From: Hoeflea sp. YIM 152468 | Lineage (GTDB): Bacteria; Pseudomonadota; Alphaproteobacteria; Rhizobiales; Rhizobiaceae | Direction: 5' to 3' | Assembly: GCF_029210485.1 (NCBI RefSeq) | Contig: NZ_JARGET010000011.1 | Coordinates: 1-64,000 of the forward strand | DNA length: 64,000 bases | Part shown: in pieces, positions 26,988-35,988 of the stretch | Layout: every line of letters starts with the position of its first letter | Position numbering within the stretch: the first letter of the stretch is position 1 | Translations under genes and position numbers: made by a program | Notes under the pieces: model-generated | The model's input: only the letters and a program-made list of their open reading frames with translations | Told to the model about the DNA's origin: nothing | Databases searched by the model: none

Positions 26988-29633
26988 ATGCGTTTTGATT
27001 GGCTGATGGCAGCAATGCTGGCTGGGGCAGTGGTTACGGGATCGGTCGGCGGCGCTCGCTCCCAGACAACGGCTCCTGTCGTGGCGCCATCTGTTGAGAC
27101 GCGGGTTCAGCCAGCACCGGCCAACACGGCGGCACCGGCCGATCAGGTTGCGGCGCCTCTTTCTGCATCCGAGATGGGTGTCTCGCCGGTCATCACCGAG
27201 GCTGAAAAGAAACTGGAAGCTGCGGAAGCCGCCTTTGCGAGACTGACCAAGCGGGTCGACCAAACCACCGACAATGACAACGCTCTGGTCGACCTCAAGC
27301 TGGAGGTTGGCGCACTGGCCAGAAGCATGCTCGACATCGGGGTTTCCCTTCGGCCCCGGCTGACCGAGATCAAGGCGCGGATCGATCAGCTCGGGGCAGC
27401 ACCTGCCGAAGGGGAGCCGGCGGAACCCGATGCGGTCGCTGCAGACCGCGCCCGTCTGGCCGAAGAGCGCGCCCTGATCAACACTTTGACCGGCCGGGCT
27501 GAAACAGTGTCGGTGCGGGCGAGCGAACTCGGTGACAGAATAACGGAGGCGCGCCGGGCGCTGTTTGCAAACACCCTGCTCAAACGCACCGAAATCGGCC
27601 CGTCGCTGCTGTTGGAGGCGGTCGCGGCAGCCGGAAACGAATGGAGCGATCTCAAGCGCACATACAGCTCCTGGCTGAAATTTGTCTGGACCTTCAAGCG
27701 CGACGCCCTTCTGGGGACCGCATTTTTCGCGATTGTGGCGGCGCTGGTTTTCATCGCCGGTGCCTACCGGTTGTTCGGCGGGCTGTTCGAGCGCGATCCG
27801 GAGGATGAGGATCCGCCCTATACCAGCCGGCTGTCCACCGCGTTCTGGTCGATTGTGATTCCAACCCTGGCGATGACCGCTCTCGGCATGACGGTTTTCG
27901 GATTGATGCAGAGTTTTTCAATCCTGCGCACCGATGTCACTCCGGTGGTTCAGAGCGTGATTGCGTTGCTGGTGGCCATCTATTTCATCAGCAAACTGGC
28001 GCGCGCGATCCTTGCACCGGCCACGCCGGCCTGGCGCCTGGTCAATCTGTGCAATAGCGGCGCGCAGATGTTGTTGCCGCTGGTCGTGGCGTTGATCATC
28101 GTCAATGGCCTGGATTATGTGCTGGGAGTTGTCAGTCAGACGCTGGGCTCGCCGGTTGTGCTGACCGTCAGCAAAGGATTCTTTGCCGTCGTGATCATGG
28201 CGTTGATCCTGATCGTGATGTCGCGGGTCAAGCCGATGATGTCCAGATCCGGCGACCCGGCCGATCCCGGTGAACCATGGCCGCGGGTGATATCGGTAAC
28301 GTTGCTGTTGGCAGGCCTGGGCCTGCTGGCTACCGCGATGCTTGGGTATGTTGGCTTGGCGCGGTTTGCAGCGACGCAGATCATTGTCACAGGCGCGATC
28401 CTGACGACGATGTATATCGGTTATCTGTCCAGCAAGGCGATATCCGAACCGGGCGTTTTTGCGCAGACCGCGATCGGGCGGCGGATCGAGGACCGGTTCG
28501 AACTGGGCCATGTCTCCCTCGACCAGTCCGGTTTGGGCGCTGGCCTGCTGATCAATCTGCTGGTGTTGCTGCTCGGCGTTCCGCTGATTCTGCTGCAATG
28601 GGGTTTTCAGGTTCAGGACATCCAGCTGTGGTTTTACCGCTTGATGACGGAAATCCGTATTGGCGGCATCACCATCTCGCTTGTCGGCATCCTTTTCGGA
28701 GTGGTGCTGTTTTTGCTGGGGCTGCTGGTCACCCGCTGGTTTCAGGGCTGGCTTGACGGCAGCGTGATGGCGCGTGGCCGGATGGATACCGGGGTCCGCA
28801 ACTCGATCAAGACCGGTGTCGGCTATATCGGCGTTGCAGTGGCCGGCTTGATCGGCATATCGGCCGCAGGCATAGATCTTTCAAGCCTGGCGCTGGTCGC
28901 CGGTGCGTTGTCGCTCGGCATCGGCTTTGGTCTGCAGAATATTGTCAGCAATTTCGTGTCCGGCCTGATCCTGCTGGCCGAACGGCCATTCAAGGTCGGC
29001 GACTGGGTGGTGACCGGCTCGACTGAAGGCTTTGTGAAGAAGATATCAGTGCGCGCCACAGAGATCGAAACCTTTACCCGCCAGTCGATCATCGTGCCGA
29101 ATTCCGAGCTGATCAATGCGCCGGTTGGCAACTGGACCCATCGCAACTCGCTGGGGCGCATCGAAGTGGCGGTCGGCGTGAGTTACGAGGCGGATCCGCG
29201 CAAGGTGATCGAGATCCTGAGCGAAATTGTGCGCGACCATGAAATGGTTCTGAGCTTTCCCGAACCGGCGGTGCACTTTGTCGGCTTCGGCGATTCCTCT
29301 CTCGATTTCGAAGTGAGGGCGCATCTGGCGGATGTGTTGAGCGGTCTCTCGGTGCGGACCGAGTTGCGGTTGCGCATTTTCGAGCGGTTCAAGGCAGAAG
29401 GCATTGAAATTCCATTCCCGCAGCGCGATTTGAACATCAAGCTGGGCTCCGAGGAGGAGCCGCTGGCAGCGCTGCGTGAGAAAACCGTCGGCACCAAGAC
29501 CACGCTGGCGCAAGCCTCAGGCAAAGATGCTGCCGATCAGGCCGGGACGACATCCAGCGGACACGCTGTGCCGTCAAAATCGGCGCAGGATTCGATGGAT
29601 GAGGGCAACGGGTCCGAGGGTGACGACAGATGA
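26988..29633 (+). CDS. DUF3772 / MscS-family mechanosensitive channel
   Basis: This 881-residue protein has a signal peptide (about residues 1-25, GGARSQ) and a coiled-coil-rich periplasmic DUF3772 region (about residues 50-230). About ten hydrophobic helices follow, then the MscS core (residues about 590-800) with LALVAGALSLGIGFGLQNIVSNFVSG as the pore helix and the beta domain (RPFKVGDWVVTGSTEGFVKKISVRATEIETF). Large MscK-like channels of this kind relieve hypo-osmotic stress. In this window a betaine uptake/catabolism region lies about 10 kb away. The start at 26988 is preceded by CAGGAT; an in-frame ATG at 26955 is an alternative. Confidence 0.85.
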   Translation: MRFDWLMAAMLAGAVVTGSVGGARSQTTAPVVAPSVETRVQPAPANTAAPADQVAAPLSASEMGVSPVITEAEKKLEAAEAAFARLTKRVDQTTDNDNALVDLKLEVGALARSMLDIGVSLRPRLTEIKARIDQLGAAPAEGEPAEPDAVAADRARLAEERALINTLTGRAETVSVRASELGDRITEARRALFANTLLKRTEIGPSLLLEAVAAAGNEWSDLKRTYSSWLKFVWTFKRDALLGTAFFAIVAALVFIAGAYRLFGGLFERDPEDEDPPYTSRLSTAFWSIVIPTLAMTALGMTVFGLMQSFSILRTDVTPVVQSVIALLVAIYFISKLARAILAPATPAWRLVNLCNSGAQMLLPLVVALIIVNGLDYVLGVVSQTLGSPVVLTVSKGFFAVVIMALILIVMSRVKPMMSRSGDPADPGEPWPRVISVTLLLAGLGLLATAMLGYVGLARFAATQIIVTGAILTTMYIGYLSSKAISEPGVFAQTAIGRRIEDRFELGHVSLDQSGLGAGLLINLLVLLLGVPLILLQWGFQVQDIQLWFYRLMTEIRIGGITISLVGILFGVVLFLLGLLVTRWFQGWLDGSVMARGRMDTGVRNSIKTGVGYIGVAVAGLIGISAAGIDLSSLALVAGALSLGIGFGLQNIVSNFVSGLILLAERPFKVGDWVVTGSTEGFVKKISVRATEIETFTRQSIIVPNSELINAPVGNWTHRNSLGRIEVAVGVSYEADPRKVIEILSEIVRDHEMVLSFPEPAVHFVGFGDSSLDFEVRAHLADVLSGLSVRTELRLRIFERFKAEGIEIPFPQRDLNIKLGSEEEPLAALREKTVGTKTTLAQASGKDAADQAGTTSSGHAVPSKSAQDSMDEGNGSEGDDR

Positions 29634-29748
29634 TGCGCCGCCGTTCAGACTGCATTCAGTTTGCAGATGCTACTCAACCACGCATACCGGGCCCGAGTTG
29701 GCCCGACATTGTTGCAACATGGAGCGGCGAGCCAAGCGCCGAAAATCG

Positions 29749-30012
29749 ATGAAAATCACTGTTTTTGCATTCGCGATGAGTTCGATCATGGTTGCTGGCG
29801 CACATGCAGCCAGTGTGACCAACACGGATCCGGGCGCCCAGATCCTGATTGTCACCGAAGGCAGCGGCAAGATCGAATTGGTTGTGGAAGCCGGCGCCAC
29901 AGTCAGTTTCTGCCCCGCGGGGTGTTTTATCACCATGCCGTCGGGCGACCGGGAAACGCTGAATGGAAGTGAAAGCATCGACATCATCAATGGCGCTGCG
30001 GTGATCAAGTAA
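29749..30012 (+). CDS. Small secreted protein of unknown function
   Basis: This 87-residue protein has a clear Sec signal (MKITVFAFAMSSIMVAGAHA-A) and a mature part of about 68 residues rich in short beta strands. It holds one Cys pair (FCPAGCF) and ends INGAAVIK. It is followed 24 nt later by a strong terminator, which supports it being a real transcription unit. No family recognised. The ribosome site is weak. Confidence 0.6.
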   Translation: MKITVFAFAMSSIMVAGAHAASVTNTDPGAQILIVTEGSGKIELVVEAGATVSFCPAGCFITMPSGDRETLNGSESIDIINGAAVIK

Positions 30013-30035
30013 CGCCTTCTCAATGCTGTTTTTGA

Positions 30036-30067
30036 GGCCGCGGCTGTCCATGACGCCGCGGCCTTTT
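30036..30067 (+). terminator. Rho-independent terminator
   Basis: GGCCGCGG (30036-30043) pairs with CCGCGGCC (30056-30063) around a 12-nt loop and is followed by TTTT. It ends the small secreted-protein gene. Confidence 0.75.
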
Positions 30068-30391
30068 CACGTCTGGTCTGCAGTTGTTTGCTCGGTTGAG
30101 GGCCTGTGGATTCAAGCGCGCAGCACAGTGGATGAATTTGACGCAGGCTCCGTGTTGGCGCCCTGTATTGGCTCGGGCAGACAGTCGAAAGCATGGTTGG
30201 CCGGTTGGTGCAGTGTCGGCAGAGAAACAAAGTGAGGAACTGCTCCTTGCGGCGGCAACCGATGTGCCTGGATATGAAATCACCTGCGGCGCTGTCGTGG
30301 TCGTGCAGCATGGTGATAATGTCGTAGACAGGCACTGGTTTTGAGATCACAGATCCTAAATTCTGCGCCAGGCACAATCAGGGTGGACACA
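30068..30391. other. Intergenic stretch without a recognised gene
   Basis: About 320 nt lie between the terminator and the flavoprotein start. Only short ORFs without ribosome sites are visible. It presumably contains the promoter of the flavoprotein gene, whose GGTGGA ribosome site lies just before 30392. No palindrome or known motif was recognised. Confidence 0.4.
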
Positions 30392-32953
30392 ATGGCAGGA
30401 TTTCCGGAACGGGCAAAAGTCGTCATCATTGGAGTGGGTGGTATTGTTGGCGCCTCCATCGCGCATCATCTGATTGAGCGCGGATGGGACGACCTTGTTG
30501 GAATCGACAAGTCCGGCGTGCCGACCGACATCGGGTCGACAGCGCATGCGTCGGACTTTTGCTACACCACATCGCATGACTATCTGTCCGTCTGGGCGAC
30601 GCAATACTCGATCGATTTCTTCGAGAAAATGGGCCATTACGCCCGCGTCGGCGGCCTGGAGATTGCGCGCACCGGCGACGATGCATGGATGGAGGAAATC
30701 AAGCGCAAGACGTCCTCCGGCAAGGCCTTTGGCACGCGGGCGAGCCTGATCGGCCCGGCGGAGGTGAAGGCAAAATTTCCGCTGGTCGATGAAGAGATGG
30801 TTGCCGGGGCCTTGTGGGATCCCGATGCCGGCCTCGTCATTCCGCGCTCCCAGACGGTTGCCGGCAAGCTCGTCGATACGGCCGAGAAGGCCGGTAAACT
30901 GAAAGTCTTTGCCAACACATCCGCCCAGTCGCTGATCGTCGAGGGCGGCCGGATCAAGGGTGTCGTTACCCATCGCGGCACCATCATGGCCGATCATGTG
31001 GTCGTCTGTGCCGGTATCTGGGGCCGGTTGATCGCCGAAATGGCCGGCGAAGACCTGCCGGTCATGCCGGTCGACCATCCGTTGACGTTTTTCGGGCCAT
31101 ACACCGAGTTCGAAGGCACCGGCAAGGATATCGGCTGGCCGCTGATGCGCGACCAGGGCAATTCGGCCTATATGCGCGACACCGGAGATCCGAAGACCGC
31201 CGAGGGCGGTCAGATCGAGTGGGGCTATTACGAAACTGACGCGCCGCGGCTGTGTCATCCGCGCGATATTCTCGAGAAGAACGAAGCGCGGCTGTCTCCC
31301 TCGCAGCGCGACCTGGAGATGGAACAGATCATCGAGCCGCTCGAGCGTGCCATGGAGCTGACGCCCGTTCTCGGAGAGCTGGGCTACAATGAAGGTCACT
31401 CCTTCAACGGCCTGTTGCAGGTGTCGGCCGCCGGGGGGCCCTCCTGCGGCGAAAGCCAGAAGGTGCGTGGTCTCTGGTATTGCGTCGCAATCTGGGTCAA
31501 GGACGCGCCCGGTTACGGCAAGCTGATCGCCGACTGGATGACCGATGGCCGCACCGAGATCGACCACAACGCGATCGACTATGCGCGCTTCTATCCGCAT
31601 CAGATGACCGGGGAGTTCATCGAGAACCGCTGCCATGAAGCGGCGCAGAAGGTCTATTATCCGGCCATCCATCCGCGCGAGCCCTATGCCAAGAGCCGCG
31701 GCATCAAGCGCTCGCCGTTCTACGAGCGCGAGGTCGAGCTTGGCGGTCACTTCATGGAACTGGGTGGCTGGGAGCGGGCGCACGGCTATGCCGCCAACGA
31801 CCACCTGCTTGCAAAGTTCGGCGACCGCATTCCGGTGCGTCACAACGAGTGGGATACCCGCCATTTCTGGCGTGTTTCGAATGCCGAACATCTGCAACTT
31901 TCCGAAGATTGCGGCATCATCAACCTGTCGCATTTCCACATGGTCGACATCGAAGGGCCCGATCATGTTGCTCTGATGGAGTGGCTGTGCGCAGCCAGGA
32001 TCGGGGGCGATGGCAATATCGGCAAGGGCATCTACACCCATTTCCTCGATGACGAGGGCATGGTCCGGGCCGACTTCACCCTCATTCGCATGGCCGATCG
32101 CTGCCGCCTGATCAACGGAGCCGACGCCGGGCCGCGCGATTTCCACTACATGCGCCGCATGGCCGAGGACAAAGGCTTTGCCGTCACCATCACCGATGTC
32201 ACCGAATCCTACACCACCATCGGCATCTGGGGGCCGAATGCCCGCGATACCCTGAAGAAGGTCGTTGCCGATCCGGCTGGTCTTGATGTCGAAAACTTTG
32301 CCTTTGCCGCCATCAAGCCGATCGAGATCGCCGGCAAGACGGTGTCTGCTTTCCGGCTCTCCTATGTCGGTGAGCAGGGGTGGGAATTGCACATGAAATT
32401 CGAGGACGGGCTGGCTGTCTGGGATGCGCTGCGATCAACCGGGGTCACGCCGGTGGGGGTCGAAACCTACGCAAACTCCCGCCGCATGGAAAAGAGCCTG
32501 CGGCTGCAGAACGCCGATCTTCTGACCCAGTACAATCTGATCGAAGCCGATCTGGCCCGCCCGAAGGTCAAGGAAGCCGATTTCCGCGGCAAGGCCAAAC
32601 ACCTGGAATACAAGGCGCGCGCGCATCAACCGGCCATGCTGTGCACCCTGGTGATGACAGAGAATGTCGATGCCAGGGGTGTCGCCCGCTATCCCGTCGG
32701 CATTATGCCGGTGATAGATCCGAAGACGGGCAAGACGCTTGTCGACGAACTGGACCGCATTTCCTACACCACATCAGTCGCCTACGGTCCGACCATCGGC
32801 AAGAACATCGCGCTCGCCTATCTGCCCTGGGAGTATTGCCAGGTGGGGCGCAAGCTCAATGTCGAGTATTTCAGCGAGGTGTTTCCGGTCGAAGTGGCAG
32901 CAGTCGGCTACACGCCGCTCTACGACCCGGAGAATTTGAAGCCGCGCAGCTGA
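30392..32953 (+). CDS. Dimethylglycine/sarcosine dehydrogenase-like FAD oxidoreductase with GcvT domain
   Basis: The 853-residue protein has an N-terminal DAO-type FAD domain (dinucleotide loop GVGGIVG at residues 14-20) and a C-terminal aminomethyltransferase (GcvT) half (about residues 430-840) with the folate-domain features YVGEQGWELHMKFE and PVGVETYANSRRMEKSLRL. His52 in GSTAHAS sits where dimethylglycine and sarcosine dehydrogenases attach FAD covalently. Such enzymes oxidatively demethylate N-methylglycines and load the C1 unit on tetrahydrofolate. This fits the betaine-catabolism genes further right and the GbdR-like regulator at 35989. Exact substrate (dimethylglycine, sarcosine or another N-methyl amino acid) is not determined. 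The frame is open to 30341, but the start at 30392 has the better ribosome site. Confidence 0.8.
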   Translation: MAGFPERAKVVIIGVGGIVGASIAHHLIERGWDDLVGIDKSGVPTDIGSTAHASDFCYTTSHDYLSVWATQYSIDFFEKMGHYARVGGLEIARTGDDAWMEEIKRKTSSGKAFGTRASLIGPAEVKAKFPLVDEEMVAGALWDPDAGLVIPRSQTVAGKLVDTAEKAGKLKVFANTSAQSLIVEGGRIKGVVTHRGTIMADHVVVCAGIWGRLIAEMAGEDLPVMPVDHPLTFFGPYTEFEGTGKDIGWPLMRDQGNSAYMRDTGDPKTAEGGQIEWGYYETDAPRLCHPRDILEKNEARLSPSQRDLEMEQIIEPLERAMELTPVLGELGYNEGHSFNGLLQVSAAGGPSCGESQKVRGLWYCVAIWVKDAPGYGKLIADWMTDGRTEIDHNAIDYARFYPHQMTGEFIENRCHEAAQKVYYPAIHPREPYAKSRGIKRSPFYEREVELGGHFMELGGWERAHGYAANDHLLAKFGDRIPVRHNEWDTRHFWRVSNAEHLQLSEDCGIINLSHFHMVDIEGPDHVALMEWLCAARIGGDGNIGKGIYTHFLDDEGMVRADFTLIRMADRCRLINGADAGPRDFHYMRRMAEDKGFAVTITDVTESYTTIGIWGPNARDTLKKVVADPAGLDVENFAFAAIKPIEIAGKTVSAFRLSYVGEQGWELHMKFEDGLAVWDALRSTGVTPVGVETYANSRRMEKSLRLQNADLLTQYNLIEADLARPKVKEADFRGKAKHLEYKARAHQPAMLCTLVMTENVDARGVARYPVGIMPVIDPKTGKTLVDELDRISYTTSVAYGPTIGKNIALAYLPWEYCQVGRKLNVEYFSEVFPVEVAAVGYTPLYDPENLKPRS

Positions 32954-33117
32954 TCTAAGGCAACCACCGACAGGCCACGCAGCGCCAGCGGAGCTTGCCC
33001 ATCTGCCGATAACCGAGGTGGCAGCCCCGAACACCGCCGGCCGGTCCGGTGCCGGACTGAACCTGCCGATACCAAGATTCAGTTTCGAGCTTCCATTTCG
33101 TCATGTTAAAATGAGAC

Positions 33118-33951
33118 ATGACGGGATGGATCAAGGCACTTTTGACAACTGCTGTCATGCTTGCGTTCATTCCCGGGGCGCAGGCACAGGAGCCCGTCGA
33201 CGTTGCCCTGGTTCTCGCAATTGACGTCTCGCGCTCAATGTCGCCGCGGGAACTGGCAATTCAGCGTGAGGGCTATGCGGCAGCACTCAACCATCCAGAT
33301 GTGGTGCGGGCCATCGCCCAGGGCGCCTATGGCCGCATTGCGGTGACCATGTTCGAGTGGGCGGGTGAAACCTCGATCCGAGAGGTGTTTGACTGGACGC
33401 TGGTGGAGACCTCTGCTGATGCTGACGGCGTGTCTGCGATCGTCGGGAATTCCCAGCCTCTGGGCCAACGTCGCACATCGATCTCCGGGGCCATCCTGCA
33501 CGCGCTAAAACGTTTGGAGGCCGCGCCGGTCGAGGGATTCAGGAAGGTTATCGACATCTCCGGCGATGGCCCCAACAACCAGGGCCAGCCGGTGCTTGAG
33601 GCGCGGCAGAGCGCCTTGGCAAAGCGGATCGTGATCAACGGCTTGCCGATGATGACCAGTGACGGGTTGGGCAGCAGCTTCAATATTGCCGACCTTGATG
33701 ACTATTATTTCAACTGTGTGATCGGGGGACCAGGCAGCTTTCTGGTTCCGGTGCGCAGTTGGGACCAGTTTCCCGAAGCGATCCGTCGCAAGCTTGTACT
33801 GGAGATCGGCGGTCTTCCGATTGCGCCGCAGATGATTGTCCCGGCCCAGGCGCCGGCATCCAGCCCGCTGCGGCTGTCCAGTGAGCCTTACGATTGCCTG
33901 ATCGGGGAAAAGATCTGGAATCAGCGGCAATGGATGTTTGATGACGGGTAA
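33118..33951 (+). CDS. DUF1194 family secreted von Willebrand A-like protein
   Basis: This 277-residue protein has a signal peptide (cut after about residue 23, GAQAQ) and a vWA-like domain with the MIDAS start DVSRSMS. Typical DUF1194 features follow (REGYAAALNHPDV, VIDISGDGPNNQG, DDYYFNCVIGGPGSFLV). Function unknown; it is predicted periplasmic and metal-binding. No obvious partner lies nearby. The ribosome site is weak. Confidence 0.75.
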   Translation: MTGWIKALLTTAVMLAFIPGAQAQEPVDVALVLAIDVSRSMSPRELAIQREGYAAALNHPDVVRAIAQGAYGRIAVTMFEWAGETSIREVFDWTLVETSADADGVSAIVGNSQPLGQRRTSISGAILHALKRLEAAPVEGFRKVIDISGDGPNNQGQPVLEARQSALAKRIVINGLPMMTSDGLGSSFNIADLDDYYFNCVIGGPGSFLVPVRSWDQFPEAIRRKLVLEIGGLPIAPQMIVPAQAPASSPLRLSSEPYDCLIGEKIWNQRQWMFDDG

Positions 33952-34149
33952 TGGCTGAAAATGGAGGGGGTCGATACCCGGCGCTGAGAATTGCCGGTCG
34001 GATTTACCGCGGACTGGCTAAACTGTGACATCAGACATTCAGATGGGCGGCGTGTCAGGTTGCTGCCCCGACTGCATCGCTGGGTTGCGATATTAACCAA
34101 AACTCAATGCGCAGATGATTAGCCTCGGCCGAAGGGAAGGGGTGCGTTA

Positions 34150-34995
34150 ATGTTCATTGGACTTTCTGGAATGCAATATTCCGGTGGATCACTTGCTGAG
34201 CACCGCATTGTTGTGGCCGAGGATTCGAATGTCTTCACCTCGATGATCGGCCAAAAGCTCAAACAGTGTTTTGACATCGACATTGAAATCTGCAGCACCT
34301 TTGAAGAGCTGCAACTGGCTTTCGATTACGGTGATCGCCCGATCACGCTGGCGATCTCGAACATCAATCTGCCGGGCGCCGAAAATGGCGAAGCGCTGGG
34401 CTATCTCGCCGGACTCTCGATCCCGATCATAGTCTTCACCGGAACCTTCCATGAGAAGACACGCGAAGGCATTCTGGCGCGCGACATCGTCGATTATGTC
34501 ATCAAGGACAGCATCCTTGCCATTGATATGCTTGCTGAATCGGTCTGCCGGTTCCTGACCAATCATCGCCACCATGTGCTCATCGTTGATGACAGCCCGA
34601 CCGCGCGCGCACTTTTGCGCAGTCGGCTCGAACGGTTCAATTTTCAGGTCAGCGCCACGGAAAGCGGCGCAGAGGCGCTCGATATCCTGAAAGGCGCGCC
34701 CGAAATTGGCCTGGTGATCACGGACTATAACATGCCTGACATGGATGGCTTTGAGCTGACACGGCGCCTGCGCTCGGTGCGCGGCAGTCATGAGCTGCGG
34801 ATCATCGGTGTGTCGTCTTCCGACAATCGCCTCCTGTCCGCGCGCTTTCTCAAGGCCGGGGGCAACGATTTCATGCTGCGCCCCTATGTGGACGAGGAAT
34901 TCTACTGCAGGGTCAATCAGAACCTGGATACGCTTGACCAGATCAAATCCGCCCGCCGGATGATCGCCCGCCGTGGTGAGGCGAAGGTCGCGTAG
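34150..34995 (+). CDS. Tandem receiver-domain response regulator with degenerate first receiver
   Basis: The 281-residue protein contains two REC domains (about residues 18-130 and 140-265) and no output domain. The second is intact at the acidic pair (VDDS) and phosphoacceptor (VITDYNMPDMDG). The first keeps the acidic pair (AEDS) but has Asn71 where its neighbour has Asp (AISNINLP versus AVTDLNLP), so it is probably not phosphorylated there. The distal Lys region of REC2 reads LRPYV, with Arg instead of Lys. It is paired with the paralogue at 35056. Likely a phosphotransfer or protein-interaction regulator. Confidence 0.75.
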   Translation: MFIGLSGMQYSGGSLAEHRIVVAEDSNVFTSMIGQKLKQCFDIDIEICSTFEELQLAFDYGDRPITLAISNINLPGAENGEALGYLAGLSIPIIVFTGTFHEKTREGILARDIVDYVIKDSILAIDMLAESVCRFLTNHRHHVLIVDDSPTARALLRSRLERFNFQVSATESGAEALDILKGAPEIGLVITDYNMPDMDGFELTRRLRSVRGSHELRIIGVSSSDNRLLSARFLKAGGNDFMLRPYVDEEFYCRVNQNLDTLDQIKSARRMIARRGEAKVA

Positions 34996-35055
34996 TGTGC
35001 CTGAAGCTGTTTTGTGCCCGGTTGACCGGCCTGTTGCTTGAATGGAGTTGCTGTC

Positions 35056-35910
35056 GTGTCTGAAGTTTCTGTGGAATCTGAAATGCAGTCCGGTGCGCCA
35101 ACGGCAGATGAGCGGCTTCGCGTCCTGCTGGTGGAAGATTCGCGGATGTTCACCTCGGCGCTCAAATTCCGCTTCGAGACCGACCTCGGGGTTGACGTCG
35201 TCACCTGCGGTTCGCTTGCGGAGATGAAACAGGCGGCAGCTGATGCCGATCACGGTTTCTTTGTTGCGGTTACCGATCTCAACCTTCCCGATTCACCGCA
35301 TTGCGAGGCGCTGGACTATGCGCTCGAGATCGATCTTCCCACGATCGTCTTTACCGGAAAATTCGACTTCAACACGCGCGCCAGCATCTTGAAGAAGAAC
35401 GTGCTCGACTATGTCATCAAGGACACCGACAGGGCATTTGACGAAATCGTCACGGCGGTGGAGCGGATCATCTCCAATCGCGACTACCGTATCCTGGTGG
35501 TTGACGACAGCAAGACCCAGCGCAGCATTCTTTCGGCCATGTTGCTGGCGCAGAAATTCGACATCGTTGAGGCGTCTTCGGGGCAACAGGCGCTTGAAGC
35601 CGTTGCGGCTTATCCGGATATCAAGCTGGTTCTGACCGACTATCACATGGGCGACATGGACGGGTATCAATTGACCCGCAAACTGCGCCGTCACTATTCC
35701 GATGATGTGCTGCGCATCATCGGCATTTCAAACTCAAACGACCCCGATCTTTCTGCGAGTTTCCTCAAGGCAGGCGCCAGCGATTTTCTTTACCGCCCTT
35801 TCGTGCAGGAGGAGTTTCAGTGCCGCATCGCCCAGAACATTGGGGTTCTGGTCAAGATGGAGGCGTTGAGAAAAGCCGCCATCCAACTGCCGATCGCCGC
35901 CCTGGCCTGA
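35056..35910 (+). CDS. Tandem receiver-domain response regulator
   Basis: This 284-residue paralogue of the upstream gene has two REC domains. The first carries VEDS and Asp74 (VTDLNLP); the second carries VDDS and LTDYHMGDMDG. The second-domain Lys site is again Arg (LYRPFV). No output domain is present. The GTG at 35056 follows GGAG by 9 nt; the open frame extends to a TTG at 35038. The two genes are 60 nt apart and likely arose by duplication. No histidine kinase is nearby. Confidence 0.75.
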   Translation: MSEVSVESEMQSGAPTADERLRVLLVEDSRMFTSALKFRFETDLGVDVVTCGSLAEMKQAAADADHGFFVAVTDLNLPDSPHCEALDYALEIDLPTIVFTGKFDFNTRASILKKNVLDYVIKDTDRAFDEIVTAVERIISNRDYRILVVDDSKTQRSILSAMLLAQKFDIVEASSGQQALEAVAAYPDIKLVLTDYHMGDMDGYQLTRKLRRHYSDDVLRIIGISNSNDPDLSASFLKAGASDFLYRPFVQEEFQCRIAQNIGVLVKMEALRKAAIQLPIAALA

Positions 35911-35988
35911 CAAACGCCCGTCAGCGTGGTGTCCGCACACACGGGCACCACCGCTTGAGCGTCGGCGCAGCATGGCAAGCGCTTGCTC

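Noticed and set aside
30356-32392. 678-codon minus-strand ORF
   Set aside because: Antisense to the flavoprotein gene whose FAD and GcvT motifs are clear.
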